Origin: Bombus terrestris
Taxonomy: Eukaryota; Arthropoda; Insecta; Hymenoptera; Apidae
Assembly: GCF_910591885.1 (NCBI RefSeq)
Contig: NC_063275.1
Span: forward strand, 22,866,501-22,930,500
DNA length: 64,000 nucleotides
Direction: 5' to 3'
Shown here: piece by piece, positions 15,201 through 30,200 of the stretch
Position numbering within the stretch: the stretch's first letter is position 1
Layout of the letters: each line of letters opens with the position of its first letter
Made by a program: the position numbers and the translations under genes
The notes under the pieces: generated by a model
The model's input: only the letters and a program-made list of their open reading frames with translations
Databases searched by the model: none
Told to the model about the DNA's origin: nothing

Positions 15201-18200
15201 TTTCCTTCGGATGGCAGTATGATGAAATGATGGCAGAATTTATGTGCTCATAATCAAAATTTCTGACAGTAAATCGTATCTTCGAATAAAATTTCAATAG
15301 ATCACGTTGTACAGATATTCTTATTTTTCAAAATCGTATTATACGAGATCAGCCCACATATTCGTAAATATTTTTTATTACATCAACCCTTTGCACTCCT
15401 ATATCGAGTGTGACTCGACATCAATTTTTATCTCAGGAGCTCCTTTGCCGAGTCCCACTCGACATTCTTTCATATCCATCTTTTTTTGCGAATCCTGGAA
15501 ACTGTTTCAAGATGTATCATACACTTAAAAATTACAAAATACAACAATAGTGTGAATAAAACTGCTATTTAAGTGAATTTCTTTCTTTATTTATTTATTT
15601 AAATTGTCTTATTTTTTAATTAAAGTAAATTTCAAATAAAACGCTTAAAAGCGTTGGCAGCTGCTGCTAACGAAATTGAAATAAAATTCCTAGTGCAAAG
15701 GGTTGAAGCAATAATTTATCTTCGAAAGATATCTTACAACGTATCTTCGATATCTCGTGCAATTTCTTCTTTTATAAAATTCCATCTTTATAAAATAATT
15801 CCTACGAGAAATACGTTCTAGATCTATGAATTAACTAGATGCTTCTCAAAATTCCATTAAATTGTTCTATTCGTCCCCATCATCCTGAATTATTTGCAAG
15901 CCCGAACACAACTTCCAAATGAAATTCGCTACGACACAGTTTCTCGCCGTTGTATCTATTTTAAAAGGGATCACTATAATTCCCGATATCATTTCAAATC
16001 TCACGCTCGACTTAATAAATCCCGTGCCAATGATCGATTTACCCGGTGCTAGGTGAACGTTACTATTTTCGTCGTTGATCGTGGGCATACTCGTGTTTTC
16101 TTAGTCGTTCGAAGGGCTTTCCAATTCATCGAAACCAAGATACAACGTCCAAAGTTAACTTTTACGGCCTTTCAGCAAATCATAAAATTCGGAAATCGTG
16201 TAACCGACTTCCCATGAAGAAAGAAAAAGAAATGGAGAGAGCAGCTTGATTCTCTGTAAATAACAGCCGCGGTGTGGTTTTACTGGAGCCAACATCCGAA
16301 CGGATGTTTCGTGATTTGCGAATGAATTCAGGACGACTCGGGCCGAATTCTCGCGATCCAGATATGTCGGTCGGGATGAATTTTCGGTTCGAGCGTATCG
16401 TATCTTGGTTTCTCGCCAACCTACAAACTTCTTTTGATTAGCTTGAAACGTGAAGTTTATGAGATCTTCAGGTGAAGAGCGAGTTATATTGGAAACAATG
16501 AAATGGAATGCTTTGGTAGTTGTAGTTTCGTCACTGAGTCTGTTCAACCAATTAACGGATTTTTATTGACTTTCGATCGATTTAATCTGTATTAATTAAT
16601 TACATATTTCATCAAAATATATTTTCAAAATATTGCGTATTTGCTTAAAGACAAATTCTCATTCGAGGATGATGATCTACGTTTGTGAAGTTTATCTAAA
16701 TTTCTTTTTACGATGTCAAAATGGAGATCATATAGCTAATAAGTAACTTAAGAATATGAATCACATATTAATAAAATTTACATACACTTATCCATAGATG
16801 TACGTATACGTAGTGTTAATCAGAAGATTGCAGGTATTTCGAATTACGCATAAATTTTTATAATTAATACGGGTCTTTTGTCGATTGAGTATAACAACTA
16901 GAATTTTTTAGTAAACTACTTAAATCAGTGCTAAATGTTCTCTGTTACAACGTTAACTGCGTAGAATGCCAAATATCAATAAATTTTACATAATTTGCAA
17001 CGAGTAAAATTCCCAGTTTGATAGACCAGAAAGTTAGGATTCAAACTGCAGTTGGAGTTTATACCAAACTTTGTTATAAAATTCAATCTATTAGGTTGTC
17101 CGAAATGTTTATAAGGAAATAATAGAAGCACAATGTTTTTGTTTTATATTAGTTTATTGAATTATGCACGAACATAATAATAATAAAATGGATCATACCT
17201 AATTCAATAAAATAATATAAAACAGAAATTCTTGTTCATCTATTATCACTTTATGAAACGAAAGAAACTTTCCGGACAATCTAATGCTTCTCCCAAATTC
17301 GGACCATAATCCATATGACAAATATAGTTCGATATTACAGAGCCAAAGAATTAATTACCAAAAAATCACTCGTTTCGAAACCAGTCGTCTTTTAATAGAA
17401 ATTGTTAGACAGGACGAATTTTCGTTCTATTATTTTTCGTGATTCTCGTGGAACGTACAATTCGTTTAAAATTCCTTGAAGCTTCTCCTGTTTATTTAGC
17501 AGTTAGGCCTCTGTTAGGCCTCAGTCGTTCGAAACAAAGAAAGGTGCGAAATTTCTAAAACAACGTAGAATACGGTTTAGTTGGTCTCGATCTCGTGACA
17601 AGATTAATTTCCTTTTTCATTTTTTAACGAGATCGACGGTCCTCGAGTTCCGTTTCCGGTTGCCTTCGAGAGTCGAGCAAACGCGGAATTCCTGCAAAAC
17701 GGTTACGCCATTCCCGCGGATTCCAATTCCGGATACGATGATCCGATTCTAGCGTGGCGTCGATTTAACTGGCCAGCTATTAATACATTCGTGATTCAAG
17801 GGAACAGATCGATGTTGATCGACGATCAAACTCTTGATTTCTGACCAATAGTCTGTGGAATTTCATGCACCTACGAGAAATTTCAAGATACAAAAATGCA
17901 CAGTATACGCGTAATACGAAGAAACATATGAAACATTTATCCTTCGCAATATTTCACAGATAAAGTATTTTTCTGCCTAAGTGCCATTTTGTAAATTATA
18001 TTTACAAAAATACGAATTTCCGTAAATGCCCATCGTCTGACGATGCTCTAGCAGGAGTAAACAACGTTGCAAAGTCTGTGGAAATTCGGTGTTTATTCAG
18101 TATTTATTTATTTATTGCAGAAGCCAATTAATATTTCACAATTTAATATCACATTTTTGACTGTTGAAGAGTTTGAAGAGTTCGCGAAGAATAGATCGAT

Positions 18201-21200
18201 GCGAGTCGATCGTCAAAGTGTAATAGCTCGATAAGAAAACGAGATTGAAGGATTTAGAAAAATGGTAGATTTTTGTTGAATTATATAAAATTATTATTTC
18301 GTAGTTTAGATTATTCCGTTTCGCTGTAAGATTCGAAGGATTTGATAGAGTAGAGTATTTGTCGTGAATTTTGTTTTTGTTTACCTACTGCGAGTATTTT
18401 GCGTGCGATTTATTTTTATTAAAAGTGTGCTCCATTTTGTCGAGTGAAATTATATTTGGTACGCGTGCCTTCCTTCGATGCCAAGTTATCCGGAGTTTAA
18501 TGTGATGAGAGAATGTGAATGAAATTCGGGGCATCTTTCAGTGACACCTGCCTTATATTTCAAACTTCTTCATGCTTTGTGTTCACTTTGTGCCTAAATT
18601 ATTTTCACCTGATTTCGTGTACAACAATGTAAGAGTTCAAAGTCATATTCGTGATAATTAACTTGACTGGTCAGTGCCAGAAATATTATTCATGTTAAAT
18701 CTATTTCTTTTAAGAACAAAAGGTATTTTTTCTTCGTTCAATGAAAATTAAAATTGTCATTGGTAATTGTCTCATTTATAAATACATTATGCGTTGCTTT
18801 TTTCCAAACACATTTACACCTACTCGTATTCACAGTTATATCATAATGATAATTATAATATCAATATAAAATAATATATGTGTAATAGTTGTTTGACAAT
18901 TGTTGCATATCACGGATAATAATATCACTTTCCAAGTCAACTTAGCGAACAAAGATGCAATAAGCTTAAGCTTTGTCACCTTAAATATTTCTGCTACGAA
19001 TTGCGTGTTTTGTAACGCGTGACGCAACTTCGCCTTGCTGAATAATATCAGTGTTACTATATACAATGGGCCTGAAATTCTACAGCTTTTACAGAAACAG
19101 TTTATTATTATACCGCTTAATCATGGAAGAATACAACAGTAAATACAAAAATATAAAGAAGAGATTTGTTCATATTTTTATATAGTTACAAGTATTTCGT
19201 GCCTTGATCCAACTTTTACAGGAACAGTTTATTATTACACTATTTAATCATGGATGAAGATAACAGTAAATACAAAAATATAAAGGAGAAGAAACTTCTT
19301 CATATTTTTACATAATAATAAGTATTTCGTGCCTTGATCTAGCTTTTACAGAAACAGTTTATTATTACACTATTTAATCATGGATGAAGATAACAGTAAA
19401 TACAAAAATATAAAGAAGAGATTTCTTCATATTTTTACGTAATTACAAGTATTTCGTGCCTTGATTTGATCGTGTCAGCTTTTACAGAAACAGTTTATTA
19501 TTGCACTATTTAATCATGGATGAAGATAACAGTAAATACAAAAATATAAAGGAGAAGAAACTTCTTCATATTTTTACATAATAATAAGTATTTCGTGCCT
19601 TGATCTAGCTTTTACAGAAACAATTTATTATTACACTACTTAATCATGGATGAAGATAACAGTAAATACAAAAACATAAAGAAGAGATTTCTTCATATTT
19701 TTACATAATTACAAGTAATTCGTACGTTGATCCAATAGAAAAGAAAACCTGCTAGAAGAGCCAATAATACACTTATTAATGTTATAAAAATTCTAATCAA
19801 CTAAATGCCAGTTCGTCAGAAATTAATCGTATGACAAAGTATGACGTATATTCTATTTTTCTCGTCGTACGTATCACGTCGTAATGCGAGCGATATAACA
19901 AACTTACTACAAAATTCCATCCTCATTCACCAGCCCCCGGTTTCCTTTTCCGGATTACAAAGACCTGACGAACCGTGCAAGCGTTAACCGAGAGCCAAAA
20001 AAAGAAAAAGAAGCACACGACGATCTATTGATATCTAAATTAATCATCCTCATTAGGTGGCTGGATAGGGGAGGAAGCGAAGAAGACTGAGGGGGCGGTT
20101 GCAGAGAAAAGAGTACTCGAATTAGTCGAAAGATTGCCCGCCGACGAAATGCATGCAGCAAGCAGCAGCGACAAACACTTCTCTTCGGAGAAGGCCGAGG
20201 GTGGAAACGAGAGTCAAGTATTGACCAAGATGTCACAGACGATCACGGAATCTTCCACCACACACACGACCACGAAGAAAGAGTACATCTCATCGACGAC
20301 GTCCTCGACCTTGACAAAATCTGGACAGGAACCCAGCAGCGTTAGCGTGAAGACTACCATTCATAGTACGGAACAGTCGTCCTCGGAGAACGGGGCACCT
20401 CCTGTTGTGCAGGTTTGTTAATTCTACAGTTTAATCGATACTTTAGACTAGTTGAAGAATGTAAACCGGAGCTCGTGATTACGTGGATTTGATAGTGAGA
20501 GAAGTTTGAGCAGACTCAACATGTTGGAAGATATTCTTTTATCAATCGGAAAATTTCCTAATTGGAAATGAAATTTCTAGTCAATACGAGGGCAAAGCAA
20601 ATTCAAATTCAATACGAAATCAAAACGATACGATAAATGTATGTGTATAAAAATAATCATAATCTGTCATTGTTTTAAAAGCAGAGAATTCTTGGATATG
20701 TGAAATTCAAAATATTGAGACAAGCAGAATTAATTAATTTTTCTTAGCTAAAGTAGATTAATGGAATTTTATACATAGAATTTAGAAATGAAAGACAGAC
20801 GACAGTGAAAAGAAAGAGAAATGAAGAAATAGCTCTATTCTTCTCATCATTAATTTCTATGTGTGGATATTATTCGACTATGTGCGTGTAAAAGACAGAA
20901 TTTGGGGTGCGATAAAATAAAAATAGTAATGCAAAAGCGTGAGTCTTTTTGACAAAAGGAATTAATCGTATTGGATCTTTTTTTCTACAGTGCTACAAAG
21001 TAGAAGAACACGAAAAGATTATTCAAGACCAACCAGGCGAGATTCGTCAAGAGAAAACCGTAGTGGTATCGCAAGACGAGGAAGGAATCAAACGAGACGT
21101 CAAATCTGCACAAATGTCGAAGCCAAGCAGAAAATGTACAGCTCCGAGATTCGTTTCACCAATCACGGGAATGATCGTGGATCAGGGTACTGATATTATC

Positions 21201-24200
21201 CTCGAAGGAATCATCGATGGTAAGATAAATATCATCTCTCAAGATATTAATTTACAGAACATTATTATCCTGTTTTTGAAGTACAACAAAATGTTTATCG
21301 ATTGATTTTGCCAAGCAGAATGCTTTTCTTTCGTTGTAACGTGTAGTTATTAATGCGTCTTTAACGATTTCGAAGGATTCATCGATGGCAAAATGAAAGT
21401 TATTAAATTTTTGATTCATAAAATGATATATCATAGGAATGAAGTGCAACAAAACGTTTAACACTTTACTTTGGCATGCAGAATATTTTCCTCTCGTCGA
21501 AACTTCAGATTATTACGCTTCTTAATATATTTTATATTATGTAGAAAATCCGATTGTTCTCTTGCCAAAATTGTATTTCACAGCACCGTCTAGCGATAAA
21601 TTAATTTTATTTCATCGTTCGTTTACCTTTTGTAATTGCCTCGTAAATCTTGTACAGGGTTCCCCCAGCCATTTATCAGCTGGTCGAAGAATGGACAGGA
21701 GTTGAAAACGAAGGATGGAATGACGATCACGTACGCGCATAATCATGTTCGTTTGGAACTGAAGAACGTAAATGTTAAGGACGCGGGACGATACACTTGC
21801 ACGGCGAGCAACGAAGTCGGTTCTGCTAGTAGCACTGCCGATCTTGTTGTGAAAAGTACGTGATAATTGAGAAGAAACTTATTTATTGATTTAAAAAAAT
21901 TCTATGTATTAACATCTTTCTTTTTATTAGTTTCGAAAATCGAAACAGAGAATTTAGAATAATAGCAAGCTTCCTACGATTGAACGACTTGATACAAATT
22001 TCGCCGTTGATCTCTAATTTCTAATTTCTATTTCTTTCAATTTAATTTAATTCTTACAGCTTATTTTTAATGAAATTTCACACGGTTCCAATGAATTTCA
22101 GAAACAATATTCCCACCGGTGTTTGGCAGAAGATTGCAAGCTCAGGTTGTGAAACGCGGAGACCGTGTGAATATGGAAGTAGAAATCACGGGAACACCAG
22201 AACCTACAGTTACTTGGTTCAAGGACGATGTTCCTATCAAAGAACGTCCACCGCAATTGAGGATCAAGCAGCAAGGAAATTGTTACATGCTACTCATCGA
22301 TAAAGGTACAGCGTGTTAAACATTCACTTAGTTACTCAACAATTCATAAAAATATTATTTTCAAGTTGCTCTTCATGACATTCATTGTAAGTATAATAAA
22401 ATGTATTTCAGCTGAGAAAGAGCACGCTGGAAAATACATGGTTCGAGCAACAAATGCCGGTGGGGAAGCTCAAAGTATAGCCGATTTTGCTGTCTTCGAG
22501 CCAACACCAGACACCATGGTAGAGGTCCATAAAACTGTCATCTATGAGAACGTGCAAGACAAGAAAGTTATCCAGGTAATTATTTCTTTCTACGATCATT
22601 AATCACATAGATCAACCTTAACGATAACAACATTAATTTCGATATTTTAATATGACTTCTAAATTAAATCTTTTAACATAAGATCAAACTTACAACATAA
22701 AATAATTCATTAAAATTTTCTAATAAAAAATGTCGGAATCAAAGTTATTCTAACATTAAAATTTTCCACTAAAACATTTGCAGATTAGACTTTCATACCT
22801 TATCGATTAAACGCACAAACTAATTTTGTACATCGTGTAATATATTTAGGATCGACTTCGACTAACAAAATTCAGTATAACAACATTCTACGAGACTTAC
22901 AAAACTAAATTAAAAAATTCTTCAAAGAAAACAAAGCATAAAGTCCTATATTCGTATCTAGTCCGACGAAAAGAAGAGCGAGGTTCCCTCTAGCAAACAA
23001 TCGACAAGCGAACAAGTGACAACGACGAAAATTCAACCAATTCCACCATTAAAGACAACTCCCATCGTATCATCGGCGTCAATGGCCGAAACGACCAGAA
23101 CGGTAGAAAAGATCGAGGAACCAGGATCCAGTATGAGTCGTTCAGAAATGTTCTCATCCACTGTCGAATCTCATCAAAGTCAATCGAAATCCGAACAAAA
23201 GTTCCACATGAAGCTAGAGCACAAGACACCAAGCGTCACGGTAGAACCGAAGAAAGAAGAGAAAACGATAATAAAAGAAGTAATTCGCGAAGAAGTAGAC
23301 AAGAAGGGCTTCGAGCCAAAAACTACAGTGGTCGAGGAGAAAACGAAAATCGAAAACGAGAACATCGAAACTTCGACGATAGCCAAGAAAGACGCGTTGA
23401 GTTTCTTCGAGTCCATGACGAAGGAAACAGAGGCAACTCCGAAAGGTCCGAAAGAGATGATAAAATTAGTCGACGACGCTGATGGTCACGAAGTCAAGGT
23501 TGGAAAATTAACAAAAAATTACGAAAGATCTACAACTTTCCAAGAAGTGAAGAAACCAGAACCAAAGCCTGCGGAGCTCCAAACTACGAAGAAAGCAGTC
23601 CACGAGATATTCACTAAATTAGAACAGGGTAGTACAGCTTCTCGTGGAGTGGACAACAAGCTGTTCGACTTCCCATACGAACCCTATAAACCACCGGTAG
23701 AGACCAAGAAGACAGTCGTGGAAGAAACAATGTCCTCGGGATCTTCTCTTCAAGGATCTGTAACTATGTCAAAGATGGAAAGCAAAATGGAAACTAAAAT
23801 GGAGAGCAAGTCAGAAAGCTCAGAAATATTGATGGAGGGTTTTAAATTGGTACCAGAGCCTCCTCCAGAGATTGGTTACATGCCGAAGCCCGAAGAATTA
23901 AAAAAAAAACGCCCTGACGTGTCCATCAAGGCTAAACAGCTCCAAGAATCCTTCGACAAAACCCTGTCTCCTATAGATGCGCCTATCGGCGGTGTGAAGA
24001 TTTTCCCTACACCTTCTCCAAAGATTAGCGAAGTTCCGAAAGTGGCGCCAACCTTTTCTATGCCACCTCCGCCGTTTGAGCTCGAGAAGAAAGAGGTAAT
24101 CGAAGAACCATGCGTCAAAAAGGAAATTCACGAGAAGAAGGATTACGTGTCTTCGTTCAGAGCAGCGTCTCCGACTAGGCCTTGGTCATCATCGTCTGAT

Positions 24201-27200
24201 GTGGAAACTAGGTCACACGTGTCTACGGATTTGTCAGAATACAGGTGTCAGTCAGCTGCATCGAGTCATCAGGAGATTCTTAGGTCTACTTCGCCTAAAC
24301 CTTCGGCCGATGGATTGGCTATGGAGAAATCTTGGGCGAAGAAATATGCTGATTCTACGAGAAAGTCTTGGCCCCCTCAGGAAGAGGCGAAGTTTAAACA
24401 GGAGTGGCAGACTCCCGGCGAGGATTTCAAGAGTACGCAAAGGGAGGTTAAGAGGGAGGTGGAAGAGATTGACGGTGGAATTAGAAAGACTAGTATGGAG
24501 TCGTCTAGCACTACAGAGAGGCGTTCGTGGAGCTCGAAACAGGAATCGATGGAGAAGATGTCGAAAAGAGCTCCGTCTCCACCTAAAATTCAACCAATCA
24601 TTTATAACGCTGAAACCATCAAAGTGGATCATGTGGTGAATAAAATGGAAGAGAAGTCTTCGTACGAAAAATACACTAGTGAATTCGACACGAAGAAGTC
24701 AGAGAAATCGGAGAAGATGGAAGAGACATATTCAAAGAAATGGACAGGATCTGATGATCTGAAGGCTCCAAGTCTCGTCAGAAGTGTCGGACCACCGAAA
24801 GTACCAGTGGCCCAACCGTGTCATGTAACACCAACTCCTCCAGCTACAGATCAGATTATTCTGGAACCAGGTCCTCCTCCGGAAATCGGATATATTCCGG
24901 CGCCAACGGTCAAAGAGAAGAAGATCGAGAAGATAGAGAAGTCCTTGGAAGTGTCGTTGGAGCATCAGCCAGCTAAAATTCCACCTGGAGGAATCAGAAC
25001 TTTTCCTCCAGCTCCAAAAAAGGAAGAGCCACCTGCGTTGCCTCCTAAAGACGTTAGAATGACTCCTCCTCCTATCCCGGCTAAGACGCAAACACCTGTA
25101 GAGATCCTAGAACCGTTTCCATTTAAACCTTCTCCTCCATCTACGATAAAGACGACGAAAGTGCCACCTCCGCCGACTCCAACGAAATTTATCAAAAGCA
25201 GCTTTACTCAGGAAAGTGATTACGAATCGGACATGGATAGTTTGATGAAAGCAAAATGGAGGCCATACGAGAGCGACAGCGAAGAGCCACGTTATCGAAG
25301 AGTTCAGCCACCAGTGCCTAAGCAGCCGATTAGGCCAAGGTCAACCGAGCCTGAGCCACTTCCTCCATCTAAATTCGAGGTTCCCCCTGCAACCGTGGGT
25401 CCACCTAGACCCGTGATCACCAAAGAACAGCAAGAGAAAGTTTGTAAGAAGACTACGACTTTTAAAAAGCAAGAGAAAGAGACGAAACAGCAACAACAGA
25501 AATATCAAGTGGTTCAGCCTCCACCGCAGATTGAATTGAAGCCTGGCTCTCCTCCTATCTATGTTCAACCAGCCACGAAAAGTCCAACGCCGAAAAGTCC
25601 ACCTGGTAAGAAGCCAGAATCTCCGAAATTCAAAGTGAAGACGTTCCAACAGGAAAGTGGATACATGGCAGATACCGACGAACCGTTCCAGCAGAGAAGT
25701 TCGATTCAATCGATGCAGAAAAGCTTCGGAAAGCACGAATCTTCGTCGTCGATGACCTCTCACACGGAGTCACGCACTTCGTATCAGGAAAGTCGATCGG
25801 AATATTTCGAGAGCAAAAGTTTCGATAGCCGACAGCAGCAACAGAAAAAGGAATCGTTCGTGTCACCTACTCCTTCGAAACAGCCGACAACTCAGCCAGC
25901 CAGCGCTCAACAACGTAGCTCGTTCGTTGAAAAGAGCTACGCGTCCTCCGCGTCCCCGTCAAAATTCAGTTCTACGAAGGTTCGAGAAGTGTGCTTTCAC
26001 TAGCTTGATGTGTATAGAGAGCAAGATGAACAGCGTGGAGTTGCTTGGATCGAAGAAATTCTTCTTTGTCTAATCGAATGAATCGATCATGTCTTTTTAA
26101 CAAATGTCTTCTTTTAGCTTTTGTGTTGAGATAACAATTGTGTGTTAATTGCGATGCGTTTTTAACCAGTTTGTTATAGGTTTATACTTATCGTCTGAGA
26201 GTTGAACATACAGTTTTTTGCTTTGTAGTCCTCAATTGGTAAATACTTTGGTAGATTGTTACATTAGATTAGTATTAAACCAAAAAATATATTAGAGCGA
26301 AATGTTAAAAGATTTATTAAATCAGAGCAGAGATATAATATTAAAATAATATTAAATAGGAAGCTCTTTCTAAACAAATGCTAAAAATATATCAAATATA
26401 AAACTCTGACCGAAATTTGCGACGTGAAAAGCTCCTAGTAGATTTTTCACTCCTAAAGTAATTTTAAACACGTTTTCTATATTTTATATAACATCAGAGT
26501 GAATCTTCCAAGTATGGAATGCCTTCGAATTCATTTTTGTTGTACAAAATGGTGGCAAATATTTGGTATTCCATATAACAGAGTTAGTACGCCCCAAATC
26601 ATACAATTGTGATACAAGTTCATATATATTGGAGCATACATCAAATAAAATAGGACACAAAGATGAAAATTAATGAATAGTGGATAAGATGCAATATGTT
26701 ACTTATTGAGGACTAATTGTATGTTTTTGTCTTTCTTGTCAGCATTAGCTAAGTATTGTCTTTCTTTCTTTTCTTTTTTTTTTTCTTTGCGTGTTTGACA
26801 TAATCGTACGAAAATGACTGTAATTTTTTCCAGGAAACAATTTACACCACGGATCAGTCGCAGAAGAAGCTAGAAACAGCAAAGAAGATCCTGCCACCCT
26901 CTCCGAGTCCTTCGAAATTCGTAAAGAGCGAATTTCGTGAAAGCGACTACGAGAGCGACTACGATGGCAGAATACCACCCCTTTGGAAACCACGGGGTTA
27001 CGAAAGCGACGACCAGACTTTCAGACCCGTAAAACCAAGTCTCACTGGTCCAGGTATCTATAAATTCTAATGTAAACGACAACTTCCTATTATGGTATTA
27101 TTCAAAGCTCGTTACACGAGCCTATTAGAAATTGTACATAGTATTATCGTTAGTAGTTTCTTCTGACGAATACAATATAAAGCTGCGTCTACATTATAGA

Positions 27201-30200
27201 GGCTAGTTTGATGACATAACTCGATTATCCTAGATTTTAATTAATAATGACCTATTTAATATATATATTTAATATAACTTTAATATGAGATTCTTTTAGT
27301 ACAAAGATCAAAATCGTTTCTTGTATCGCATAATATCATTCAAAGGATCTTCGTCCCGTTTTTCAATTCTTTTCTTCTGAGTTTTTAAGGTCATATTTTC
27401 AGTTTGTCAAAGATAAACCCAATCCATAATTTCTATTTTGTTATGTTCGTCTAATTCGTCTGCACATTTACCAAATGAGAGACATAAAAAATTATAAAGC
27501 ATTGATAACGATGGTCTTTGGGAAACTTGAAACAAAGGGAACTAATAAAAGGTGTACTGCGATAATTATTTCATGAAATGATAACGAAAGATACAGTTTG
27601 ATAACAGGATCTAAACGTACCAAAATCTTGCAGAAGGATTTGTTTTATTATGATACTGATTTATTATACCACGTAGATGCAGCTTGATATACATTGTATT
27701 GTCACATTGTACAAATGTTGGTTAAGGGAAATATCATTGTGAAAATAAGAATTGCTTTCCAACAGCGCCAGTAGAACAAAATCGACTGGCCGGTGTCGAT
27801 GGGTCTCTCACTCTTTTACGACTTTTTTCCAGCTTACAACAAGTAGTCCTCCTGGCAAGCTTTCTTCCCTTCTCGTTGTTTACCTCGCAAGATAAGTTCT
27901 CCTCTCTTCCTGCTTCGCTTGCTTCTCTCTTTTCTTCTCGGCCACTCGAAGTACGTACTTGTGTTTACCCGCTTTTTCTCCGAATCTTTCTCCATCCATC
28001 TTCGTGGCTAACCATCTTCATCTTCTTCTACTTCGTCTCCATCGCCTTTGTTCTATTCTTCGTTGTTTCTTCACGCTGGTTTCACCCTCGTTTCAAAACA
28101 CTGAAACTTCGTTTCACTGCTCGTGTCTTCGCTATTCGCGATTTTACACAATCATTCATTTAAAAAAAACAAAAAAAAAAAAAAACAAAAACAAAAGAAT
28201 CTATCAACATCGGATAAAGCCATCGAATAGAGGAAGCTCGATGATCCATCGAGAACTCGTTTAAACCAACGAGGACGATTCAACGACGCGTGAAACCGAC
28301 GTCGTCACGACGCGCGACCCTTCTGTCCGCTTTCTTCACCACGTCGACGTCTCTCGATCGGGGTCACCCGGGAACTATTTTCTACCGATAGGCAAACCCA
28401 GGGAGCCTCGAACGCCGCTGATCGAGGAGATCTCGAAGAAGGAGCTCGAGAGAAAGGAGGAAAGAATCGCAACAACCACTCCGACCAAGCAGAAGACGGT
28501 TCTCCTTCCTGGTTCTCCGCCAGAAATCGCCTATGCACCACCTCAACCAACTTACTACGAAGCTCGATCTGGTATGCCTTTCCACAACGCGATCGGCACG
28601 GAAACCAAGAAAACAGTGAGAATGGACGAATCGACGGAGAACAGCAGAAGAATCGTTACGGTGGAGCAGACTAGTCGAGTGATTAAATTTGGCGACCAGA
28701 AACCATCGGCTGACTTCAGAAGCTTCGACACGACGTCTGATCAACGACACAAGTCGACGTTTAAAGTACCGACTCCGAAGAAGTTTGTTCAAGGTCAATT
28801 TAGAGAATCAGATTACGAGAGCGATATCGATACGAGGATCAAACCTAAATGGGCTCCAGCGGACAGTGACACGGAGGAACCACGGTACAGGAAGGTTCAG
28901 CCGCCTATGATGAAGGCGCCAAGGTCATCGAGTGCTCCGGTTAGACACGAACACGTGGTTTCGCCGTTGGAGTTTGACACTGGACCACCTGTGATCAAGA
29001 GACAAACATCGATGACACAGCTAAGGGACGATAGTAGAACGAGGAGGATCGACTCACAGATGAAAATGCAGAAGGAAGTTAGCTCCAGGCAGGAGGATGT
29101 GCTGAAGCCTGGATCACCACCTGAGTTTGGTTTTATCTCGAGAAGCGACATGAAGAAGGCAGCCAATCGTAAGAATCACGTTGATGTCTCTGTTCTTGCG
29201 TATGCTTGCCGGCAGGGGGTTGCTTTGGGTGTTTAACGTTTGGCAGGGGTTCGTTTTGGGAATAGCTGAAGATTCATAGAAATGTTATATGTGGCCTATA
29301 TCGTTGGGAGGACTAAGGAAGTAGATAAAACATTTTCTAAGAGGATTTATGCTTGATGAAAATTTATAGAATAATGTTAATCGTTATGGGTATATCTGAC
29401 GAGTTACTATGATTTAATCAGAGCACGTGTCTAGTATATGTATTGTAGTATATGTAGATTTATATGTATATATATATCTGTATTGTAATATTTACCAAGT
29501 TTGGGGATTCTTGTCGCTAATAACCTTACAGTTGACGCGACATTGACCATTCAAAAAGGGAATGACAATTTAGCAAACATCATTTATTAAGTAGGGATGC
29601 AGCGAAGCAAATTCTATTAACCCTCAATTTGGATTCTTGGATTATGGGTATCCACGATAGTTTAGACTGAAAAGAAAAGTTGCTCATATACTTTTGATGT
29701 ATTGTTTTGTGCTTTATATTTTACGCGATAAAAGCTATCAACCTGTTAAGTTTATTGGAGAAATATTTTCTACGTTTCGTTCATTGATATTAATCGTTTA
29801 TTAATTGATCGTTCATTGATATTCGAAATATTGAAATAGTTTAGGTATACGAAATTATTTATTTTGTGAAAAGAGTTTATTTTCTGAGGTTTACAGCGAA
29901 ATTAAATGGGAAAACTAGAGATCGTATAAAAGCTACAATACAAATGAGGATTAATTAAGATAAAGTAATGCAAGCAAAATTATCGTGCTTACCTATGATC
30001 CGACGATACTAATTGAAGATTAATCACCTTTCTCTATTTATTCGAGAATCGCGACTATTCAAATTCTTATCTTCGCCATCTTTTCATTCTGATAAATAAT
30101 TCGCGGTTATCATCTTCTCTACACTCTAACTGTCTATCTTCCTCTGCGCGCTTGCTGAAAGTAAAGCAAAGTAAAGAAATATTTCGCTGGCGAGCTGTGT

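Larger units (their letters stand above)
9708..20056 (+). other. 10.3 kb intron with islands, elements and tandem arrays
   Basis: Phase-1 intron between Ig6 and the Ser/Thr linker. It holds CpG islands (10.3-10.8 and 14.1-14.4 kb), an inverted-repeat-flanked tandem array (12.0-13.0 kb), a 154-bp duplication (13.5-13.8 kb), a piggyBac-like element (15.4-15.7 kb), a mariner-like element (17.1-17.3 kb) and a 130-bp tandem array (19.1-19.7 kb). No coding exon could be supported. Confidence 0.75.
20413..22961 (+). other. introns around Ig domains 7 and 8
   Basis: Introns 20413-20990, 21220-21657, 21856-22101, 22306-22411 and 22576-22961. All are short, AT-rich and have GT/AG ends. In 21220-21657 there is a weak internal echo of the GGTAAGAT/ATCGATGG exon end near 21370, not long enough to be called a duplication. 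Nothing else seen. Confidence 0.7.

Noticed and set aside
23180..25866. Long open frames on the minus strand and in a second + frame over the giant exon (up to 146 codons).
   Set aside because: They mirror the Lys/Glu/Pro/Ser codon bias of the real frame and have no splice or protein support.
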